Positions 58,680 through 64,000 of a stretch of DNA of 64,000 bases are shown here, piece by piece (the stretch's first letter is position 1; the number at the start of each line of letters is the position of its first letter). The stretch is from the NCBI RefSeq assembly GCF_002979915.1, contig NZ_PCQA01000001.1, forward strand, positions 372,001-436,000. Direction: 5' to 3'. The translations under genes were made by a program, and so were the position numbers. This stretch comes from Arthrobacter sp. MYb213. GTDB lineage: Bacteria; Actinomycetota; Actinomycetes; Actinomycetales; Micrococcaceae. The notes under the pieces are model-generated. The model made no database searches. It worked only from the letters and a program-made list of their open reading frames with translations, and was not told the DNA's origin.

Positions 58680-59462
58680 ATGCGCTACTCACCGACGCCA
58701 CCGGTCACCGGCACCATCGATGCCCAAAGCAAGACCAGCAAGTACCGACAGATCCGCGACATCCTCAAAACGCACGCCCGTGAAGCGTGTAAACCGGGAT
58801 ACAAGCTCCCCCCGGAACGCGAACTGGCCACGCACTTCGGAGTTGCTCGGAAAACTATCCGGCAGGCAATCGACGCCTTGGTAGACCAACAGGTCCTCAA
58901 ACGTGTGGTGGGTATTGGCACGTTTGTCGTTCCAGAGAAAATGGATCTACGTGTCCGGTTGCACTCCTATTCCGAAGACATGATGCGTCGCGGTATGGTT
59001 CCAGACGCTCGCGTTCTGGAATTTGACGAGGTGAAAGCTTCCCCCTATCTCAGCACCCAACTGATGGTCGATGAGGGAGCTGGGGTAGTGCGCTTCAAAC
59101 GCCTGCTCCTTGCCGATGGCACACCCATGAGCTTGGATGAAAACTACATGCCAGCTGACCTGGTACCCGGCTTCGTTGACGGACCTCCACCTTCGAAGCT
59201 CTACCAGGCGCTCCACGAGCGTTACGGCATCCTCCTTGAATGGGGAGAGGACCAGGTGGAAAGTACGGCTGCCACCAGCGCACAAGCGTTACTGCTAGGT
59301 GTTGAGCAGGGATTCCCGCTCTTGCAGATCACTCGCTATGCGTATATCGGCGAACGCCTGGCCGACTACTCGGTCTCGTTGTACCGTTCGGACCGTTACA
59401 AGCTCTTTGTACCGCTTCAACGACTCGGAACACGCACTCCACGCTATACAGACAATTTCTAG
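58680..59462 (+). CDS. GntR-family regulator with UTRA domain
   Basis: A 260-residue regulator of the HutC/FarR type. The N-terminal winged helix shows YKLPPERELATHFGVARKTIRQAID (within about 40-64); the UTRA effector domain (about 90-250) contains FKRLLLADGTPMSLDENYMP and TRYAYIGERLADYSVSLYR. ATG 58680 was chosen because AAGGAG stands 7 bases upstream; GTG 58662 precedes it in frame. UTRA proteins sense small metabolites such as sugar phosphates; no target operon is adjacent, so the ligand is open. Confidence 0.9.
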   Translation: MRYSPTPPVTGTIDAQSKTSKYRQIRDILKTHAREACKPGYKLPPERELATHFGVARKTIRQAIDALVDQQVLKRVVGIGTFVVPEKMDLRVRLHSYSEDMMRRGMVPDARVLEFDEVKASPYLSTQLMVDEGAGVVRFKRLLLADGTPMSLDENYMPADLVPGFVDGPPPSKLYQALHERYGILLEWGEDQVESTAATSAQALLLGVEQGFPLLQITRYAYIGERLADYSVSLYRSDRYKLFVPLQRLGTRTPRYTDNF

Positions 59463-59869
59463 CCTTAGAAGCGATCCTGTCGTGTGCCAGTAATGCCGAG
59501 AGTGGAGACCTCGGAAGCATTGAGAATCGCGAAAATTTGCATTCATTACGCCCTCTAAGCGTCGGTGTTTAAGGGGGCACAAGGGCTGCGGTTCTATCCC
59601 GACTGATTACGCCGTGCCAATGTCATGCGCTTTCTGTCGTTCCTCCCATGCTCAGTCCCAATATGACATCGACGGCTTCAGCCTTGAGGTCTGAGAAGGA
59701 TCGGAATGGAAATTCACGTTTAGGGCTGTGGCGATGCAAACTACTGTGATGATTTCGGGTGTCGACGTCAAATACGGGCCGCGTCACCTGCCCTTGCGGC
59801 ATCGGTACAGCCTCCGCGAAGAGACGAAGTAAACTGAAGAAAATTCGGTACAAGCAAAAAGAAGATCAC
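59463..59869. other. Gene-poor stretch between GntR and DUF2071 genes
   Basis: No supported gene in about 400 bases. Short frames on both strands (for example 59623-59853 minus) have no family match I can name. AAAGAAG just before 59870 is the likely ribosome binding site of the next gene. Confidence 0.5.
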
Positions 59870-60628
59870 ATGCATCTCCGCAATTTCACTTCCGAGCCTC
59901 CACCACTTGGCAGCAAACCAATCATGAGTCAACGTTGGAGCGAAGTGACTTTCCTACATTGGCGGGTTAGCCCTGAGTCAGTCGCTCCATATATGCCCGA
60001 GGGATGCACACCGGACGTCATCGATGGCAGTGCGTGGGTTGGGCTCATCGCCTTTCAGATGTCTCGAAGCGCCTTCTTCGGCGGCCCGCGTATCCCATGG
60101 CTTGGTGATTTTCCCGAGGTCAACGTGCGCCTCTACTCAGTTGACAGCCTGGGGCGCCGAGGAGTGGTATTCCTGAGCCTTGAAGCGTCACATCTTATTC
60201 CGATTCTCCTAGCGAGGACTGCCTTCGGACTCAAATATCAGTGGGCTTCCATGAAGATACGCCAGGAAAAGAACAAGATCAGCTATACAACCCGCCGTCA
60301 TACGAACCCTCAGGCCTGTTCGCTGATTTCGATCCGTCCCATAGAAAACAGTGAAGCTCCGGTGCAGAACCATGACTCGCAGATTGCACTTGCTCTCACA
60401 GCACAGTGGGCCTTTCACCAACGGCATCTCGGACGAACACTGTATTGCAGGAACATTCACGAACCGTGGCCGCTGCAGCCGGCTGAACTACTGCAACTGG
60501 ACGACAGCCTCTTAGCCACTGCAGGATTCAAGGACCTGACAGAACGAACACCGGATTCTGTGCTCTATGCCAAATCAGTGACGACGAACTTCGCGGCACC
60601 TTCAATAGTGCCCTATACCCATCCGTAG
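59870..60628 (+). CDS. DUF2071 (YqjF-like) protein
   Basis: A 252-residue protein of the DUF2071 family. Family marks are SQRWSEVTFLHWRVSPESVAP (about 17-36), GCTPDVIDGSAWVGLIAF and FPEVNVRLY, with EASHLIPILLARTAF in the middle. The family has no established function. I placed the start at ATG 59870, giving MHLRNFTSEPPP; the frame is open further upstream to 59759 but that part is basic and unlike the family. It is a single gene in the accessory insert. Confidence 0.82.
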   Translation: MHLRNFTSEPPPLGSKPIMSQRWSEVTFLHWRVSPESVAPYMPEGCTPDVIDGSAWVGLIAFQMSRSAFFGGPRIPWLGDFPEVNVRLYSVDSLGRRGVVFLSLEASHLIPILLARTAFGLKYQWASMKIRQEKNKISYTTRRHTNPQACSLISIRPIENSEAPVQNHDSQIALALTAQWAFHQRHLGRTLYCRNIHEPWPLQPAELLQLDDSLLATAGFKDLTERTPDSVLYAKSVTTNFAAPSIVPYTHP

Positions 60629-61019
60629 ACTTCGTGGTTATCGGGGCCTTGGTAGTCATCGAGCAGCATTACATGATGGCCTGTTCGATGGTTCTAGTCG
60701 TTGCCCTGGCTAGTCGGTTGTCGCAGCTCTGCCGGCAGCGTGGCAGCAGCAGATCGCCCGGCACCACACGACCAAGCCTTTTGCATCTTCCGCTGTTCGT
60801 CCTTTTGCACGTGCGACCTTGCCGGTCGCGAGTCTGTCGTCGATATCAACCGGGTCCGAGAGCGGGCAGGGAAGCCGACCGTGCTAATCGGGAGCTTCCT
60901 GCTTCAATGACCGCCTGATTCCGCCGTAATCCGGCGGCACTTTTGATCGGAATGCGGTGGAGTTCCGCTTCAACGTCTGGTTCGAGTGCAACCAACAGTC
61001 GGGTCGCCGCGGCCTAGGG
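60629..61019. other. Gene-poor stretch with repeat fragment
   Basis: No intact gene. Overlapping short frames on the plus strand are Arg/Ser/Cys-rich and read like out-of-frame GC-rich DNA. The right part (60933-60976) shares two blocks with 62339-62415, suggesting decayed mobile or duplicated sequence. Confidence 0.45.
60933..60976 (+). repeat. Repeat fragment A flanking the ClpN-SRPBCC locus
   Basis: It contains GGCGGCACTTT (60933-60943) and a 20-base block at 60957-60976. Both blocks recur in the same order and orientation at 62339-62415, the second with one mismatch. The spacing between the blocks differs. Confidence 0.55.
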
Positions 61020-62009
61020 CTAGCGAAATTTTCGGCTGATCGCGCTGCCGGTCTGGAACAAGGTGATCCACACCAGGAACTTTTGGAATGGACGTAAGGG
61101 CAATGCGACAAGTCCACGCCACCCTTGACGTCGCGACCAGGACCTACTTATCCGTACCTGTGTGCCACCGGTGGCGTTCACTAAGGCGAATTCAGTCAGC
61201 ACCGAATTACTTTGAGCGACGTCGGGATATCCGAAGCTCCATGCAATCCCGTCTGGTTGGTGAATTGCGATGAGTTCGACGCTACGTCGTCGAAACTGAG
61301 GCTTAATCTTCACTGGCTTGCCGTCTGGATAGCTTGCAGGTGCAACGCCCTCCCAGACCGTGCCTGGAGTCGCTTCTTGACTGGCCTGATCGAGGATGCC
61401 GATGCTCGGTTCCCACTCGGGGATACGTGCGGGATCTTTTAGGAACGCCCACACTTCGTCTAGCGGTGCAGATACGAAAGTCTCAGTCGTTCCCTTGGTC
61501 CGCCCCTTCACTTTCGTTGCGACGGGCATGGACTTCGTAGGGGACGAGTCGGCCCGATCGAGCTGTTCGATCAGCACATCGGATGTCGTGCCAAGGCGAC
61601 CGAGGATATCAGTGATCAGACCGCTGGGTTCTGCGACGAGTTCCCGCAGAACGGCGGCAGCGTCGCCTGGCTTGCCTTTGCTGCTGGACTTCGCGATGAG
61701 ATCCCGAGCACGAGAAGTCCACTCATACCCATCCGTCTCATGGAACACGATGCGCCCGGCCTCGGGGAACGACGCTTCGATGCCGAGCGAGGTCAGCTGT
61801 GCATCACGTTGTTCCTCGACGGCGAGACGGGCGCTATCAATGTCGATACCCAGCTCGCGCAGTACGCGGCCGGCGGGCTGGTCGTTGATTACCAATGCGA
61901 GGAACAGGTGGTCGATGTCGGCTTCGCGGAGCCCGAGCCGGGAGGCTTCCTCCATGGCTGCCAGGGAAAGCGATTGGCTGGTTTGAGCGGCGCGGACGAA
62001 TTTGTTCAT
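61020..62009 (-). CDS. Clp N-terminal domain / SRPBCC fusion protein
   Basis: A 329-residue protein. The first about 145 residues look like a double Clp repeat (R) domain, as in ClpA/ClpC: LSLAAMEEASRLGLREADIDHLFLAL and RARDLIAKSSSKGKPGDAAAVLREL (each core within 15-40 and 100-125). A charged linker (about 150-175) leads to an SRPBCC/polyketide cyclase-like domain (about 176-310; TETFVSAPLDEVWAFLKDPARIPEW). There is no AAA+ ATPase module and no zinc motif. The Clp domain may bind substrates or adaptors and the SRPBCC part a hydrophobic ligand; both are inference. It overlaps the upstream HTH gene by 4 bases. Confidence 0.82.
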   Translation of the reverse strand: MNKFVRAAQTSQSLSLAAMEEASRLGLREADIDHLFLALVINDQPAGRVLRELGIDIDSARLAVEEQRDAQLTSLGIEASFPEAGRIVFHETDGYEWTSRARDLIAKSSSKGKPGDAAAVLRELVAEPSGLITDILGRLGTTSDVLIEQLDRADSSPTKSMPVATKVKGRTKGTTETFVSAPLDEVWAFLKDPARIPEWEPSIGILDQASQEATPGTVWEGVAPASYPDGKPVKIKPQFRRRSVELIAIHQPDGIAWSFGYPDVAQSNSVLTEFALVNATGGTQVRISRSWSRRQGWRGLVALPLRPFQKFLVWITLFQTGSAISRKFR

Positions 62010-62251
62010 TTGTTCCTCCTGGGTGTCGAGATCGCGGGGTCAATTCTTTTGGAGTGTTTCTTGTGGGCGGCTTGTCGCGTCACTCCGAGCGCGTCGGCGA
62101 TCTGCTGCCAACTCATGCCTGAATGCAACGCGGCCTCGACCTGCCGAAGTTCCAAGGTGTCCGCGAGTACACGTAAGGACGCTACGGCCCGCAATCCTGC
62201 TTTCGGGTCGCTGGTATCGGCTGCTACTGTTGCGATCCGTGGAGACTCCAT
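62006..62251 (-). CDS. Small helix-turn-helix protein paired with the ClpN-SRPBCC gene
   Basis: An 81-residue protein. The helix-turn-helix is SGMSWQQIADALGVTRQAAHKKH (about 44-66; core WQQIADALGVTRQAAHKK), followed by a basic tail. It overlaps the next gene through ATGA, so the two are co-translated. It may be the regulator of the pair, or a DNA-binding component that works with the fusion protein. No ligand domain is present. Confidence 0.82.
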   Translation of the reverse strand: MESPRIATVAADTSDPKAGLRAVASLRVLADTLELRQVEAALHSGMSWQQIADALGVTRQAAHKKHSKRIDPAISTPRRNK

Positions 62252-62708
62252 GCAGTCAACCTACGTTGCTAAGTGACGGACTGTCAACCTGGGTTGCTTC
62301 CGCGCTTGGCGAACTCGATACCGCAGGGCCAGGACAAGGGCGGCACTTTGGAGAATTCACCATATTCTCAGAGGTTGGTACCGCGCTGCGACGTCGTGGA
62401 GCTCCGCTTCAACGTCAAGCCATCGACGCCTGACAAACGAACAGGTGACGACATCTGCCTGCTGTGGCCAGAGCATCGTTCAGTCCTGCGCGCTTTTCGA
62501 GGACGCCTCGCGTTCCGGTCTGAGAACGGCTGCGATAAGTATTGAAAAACGTTGTTGGAGGTCGCAGTAACTGAACTCGCACGCATCAAAGCTACCCAAC
62601 AGAGCAGCATCACCGGGCCTATCGTGTAATTCCGTTCCATTACTGTCAAGGGTCCGGCGACGAAACTAAACACAGGGGAGGGGCCGGCGTAAAGCCTGCT
62701 TAACCCAG
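62252..62708. other. Gene-poor stretch between the HTH gene and the qcrB terminator
   Basis: No supported gene in about 450 bases. It includes the promoter side of the HTH gene, repeat fragment B (62339-62415), and unassigned sequence. A 117-codon minus-strand frame lacks a recognisable family or ribosome binding site. Confidence 0.5.
62339..62415 (+). repeat. Repeat fragment B flanking the ClpN-SRPBCC locus
   Basis: GGCGGCACTTT (62339-62349) and the 20-base block 62396-62415 match fragment A at 60933-60976. The 46 bases between the blocks are absent from the other copy, where only 13 bases intervene. Confidence 0.55.
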
Positions 62709-62740
62709 AAGAGGGACACACCAGTAGGTGTGTCCCTCTT
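62709..62740 (-). terminator. Terminator of the qcr operon
   Basis: A perfect 14-bp stem (62709-62722 with 62727-62740) with loop AGTA lies 24 bases past the qcrB stop. The minus-strand tail has no clear T-run, while the plus-strand 3' arm ends in CTCTTTC, so it could work in both directions. Confidence 0.8.
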
Positions 62741-62763
62741 TCTGTGACTAATGCGAGTCGATG

Positions 62764-64000
62764 TTACTTCTCGATTGAGTCTTGCTTTTCACCTTCGACC
62801 TCATGGTGGCCGTGGGCTGCATGCGCAGCTTCCAGCTCCGATGGCGTCACTGGTGCAACGCGATCCTCGAAGAAGAACTTCGACAATGCTGCGCGACGCT
62901 TCTCCGTACCGGAGACGTGTCCTGCGGCATCCGGCTGAGCCGGGATGTACTTGTTGTCGTTGTAGCTGGTGAGCAAGAAGCGCTTGTACACGTCAACTTC
63001 CTCATGCTTCTCCGAGAAGCCACCTTCAGGGGACATCTGGATAATGCCAGCTTCACGGCCGTGCAGCACGATCTCGCGATCCTTACGCTGCAGCGACAAG
63101 CAAATACGGCGGGTAATCCAGAAGGCGAAGATTGGCCCTAAGAAGAAGAGGATGCGTAGCCAGTAGGCAACGTCGTTCAATGCCACGTGGAAGTGGGTTG
63201 CAATCAAGTCCGAGGAGGCAGCTGCCCACATGACGGAGTAGAAGACAACACCAGCTGCACCCATGGCGGTACGGAATGGAGCGTTACGCGGGCGGTCCAA
63301 CAAGTGGTGCTCGCGGTTATCCTTGGTGACCCAACGTTCAATCCATGGCCATGCGAACATCACCATGAACAGTGCACCGGCAGGAACCAGCGCAGGAAGC
63401 AGAACGCTCAAGACCAAGGTGTTATCGCCCCATGGGAATGGGATGATCCATTCGAAGCTGAAGTTACCAAGGTAACCAGGCATCAAACGCAACGCGCCAT
63501 CAACGAATCCGATGTACCAGTCCGGCTGAGTACCAGCAGAAACAGGTGATGGATCGTATGGACCGTAGTTCCAAATCGGGTTGATCTGGAAGAGACCCGA
63601 AATGAACGCCACGATACCGAAGACGATGAAGAAGAATCCACCGGCCTTCGCTGCGTAAACCGGACCAACTGGGAAGCCAACAACGTTGTCGTTGGTGCGA
63701 CCTGGGCCAGGGTACTGGGTGTGCTTGTGAGTCACAACCATGAACAAGTGGATGACCAACAGCAAGATGATTACTGCAGGAACGATCATGATGTGCAACG
63801 AGTACAGACGAGGAATGACGTGGACGCCAGGGAACTCTCCGCCGAAGAAGAACATCGAAAGGTAAGTACCAACGATTGGTAGAGCCTTCATCACGCCGTC
63901 GATAATGCGCAGACCGTTACCGGAAAGCAAATCATCTGGCAGTGAGTAGCCGGTGAAACCAGCAGCAAGACCCATGATCAGTAGTACGCCGCCGACAACC
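62764..64000 (-). CDS. qcrB: Cytochrome bc1 complex cytochrome b subunit, C-terminal part
   Basis: The gene runs off the right edge; about 411 C-terminal residues are visible. The frame stays open through base 64000, so the start lies outside. Marks of cytochrome b are GYSLPDDLLSG, FFGGEFPG and VIPRLYSLHIMIVPAVI, whose His is a heme ligand, and NPIWNYGPYDP, the actinobacterial form of the Qo-site PEW region. A long charged C-terminal extension with EAAHAAHGHHEVEGE is typical of Actinobacteria. It feeds electrons via cytochrome cc to the aa3 oxidase. It is convergent with the accessory insert. Confidence 0.95.
   Translation of the reverse strand, partial: VVGGVLLIMGLAAGFTGYSLPDDLLSGNGLRIIDGVMKALPIVGTYLSMFFFGGEFPGVHVIPRLYSLHIMIVPAVIILLLVIHLFMVVTHKHTQYPGPGRTNDNVVGFPVGPVYAAKAGGFFFIVFGIVAFISGLFQINPIWNYGPYDPSPVSAGTQPDWYIGFVDGALRLMPGYLGNFSFEWIIPFPWGDNTLVLSVLLPALVPAGALFMVMFAWPWIERWVTKDNREHHLLDRPRNAPFRTAMGAAGVVFYSVMWAAASSDLIATHFHVALNDVAYWLRILFFLGPIFAFWITRRICLSLQRKDREIVLHGREAGIIQMSPEGGFSEKHEEVDVYKRFLLTSYNDNKYIPAQPDAAGHVSGTEKRRAALSKFFFEDRVAPVTPSELEAAHAAHGHHEVEGEKQDSIEK

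Noticed and set aside
60634-60918. Overlapping plus-strand frames of 94 and 69 codons after the DUF2071 gene
   Set aside because: Arg/Ser/Cys-rich translations in two frames look like non-coding GC-rich DNA; possibly a decayed gene, but no family can be named.
58680-62251. Prophage or integrative element
   Set aside because: No integrase, tRNA attachment site or phage gene is present; the stretch looks like piecemeal insertion only.

Overview
This window is chromosomal DNA from a high-GC Gram-positive bacterium, most likely a Micrococcaceae member of the Arthrobacter/Glutamicibacter type; the genus is an inference from gene content and order. Pointers to Actinobacteria are the actinobacterial integration host factor mIHF, a cytochrome oxidase with a CtaF-type subunit IV next to qcrB, a PriA that has lost its ATPase motifs, a long-form leuA, a 13E12/DUF222-HNH protein, DUF3097 and DUF3043 genes, and many GTG starts. 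I see no rRNA, tRNA, CRISPR array, prophage or intact insertion sequence.

Layout. 1-9.9 kb: the end of nusB, a methyltransferase on the minus strand, then the pyrimidine operon pyrR-pyrB-pyrC-(membrane PH-like protein)-carA-carB-pyrF, tightly packed and often overlapping, preceded by a PyrR-type RNA loop. 10-15.8 kb: mihF-gmk-rpoZ, coaBC, metK and priA. 15.8-21.9 kb: an alpha/beta hydrolase and a SorC-type regulator divergent from the glycerol genes glpD-glpF-glpK. 21.9-31.4 kb: a DUF222-HNH protein, leuS with a short upstream leader ORF, a DegV protein, comEA-comEC and holA. 31.4-41.6 kb: an SRPBCC protein, rpsT, a PemK/MazF-like protein, lepA, hemW, two DUF genes, CIRCE-hrcA-dnaJ-rsmE and a GerMN-like lipoprotein. 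41.9-52.5 kb: phoH-ybeY-corC-era, a small membrane protein, leuA behind a leucine-codon leader, recO-uppS, a lysophospholipase-like hydrolase and pyrD. 52.5-64 kb: DUF3043, an M20 dipeptidase, erpA, ctaC-ctaD-ctaF, an accessory insert (GntR/UTRA regulator, DUF2071 protein, HTH plus ClpN-SRPBCC pair, gene-poor stretches), and the 3' part of qcrB.

How the parts work together. All six steps of de novo UMP synthesis are present (carAB, pyrB, pyrC, pyrD, pyrF), with pyrD detached some 40 kb from the rest. Glycerol uptake, phosphorylation and oxidation form one module with a neighbouring regulator. Ribosome and RNA maintenance genes (era, ybeY, rsmE, lepA, rpsT, rpoZ) are scattered through the core. 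The aa3 oxidase genes and qcrB belong to the same respiratory branch but are separated by the insert at about 58.65-62.75 kb.

The most interesting signals are RNA-level: a leuA leader peptide with four consecutive Leu codons overlapping a long-range stem, a comparable leaderless short ORF before leuS, and a PyrR-binding consensus loop abutting the pyrR ribosome binding site. The accessory ClpN-SRPBCC fusion with its small HTH partner is the least explained protein-level feature.
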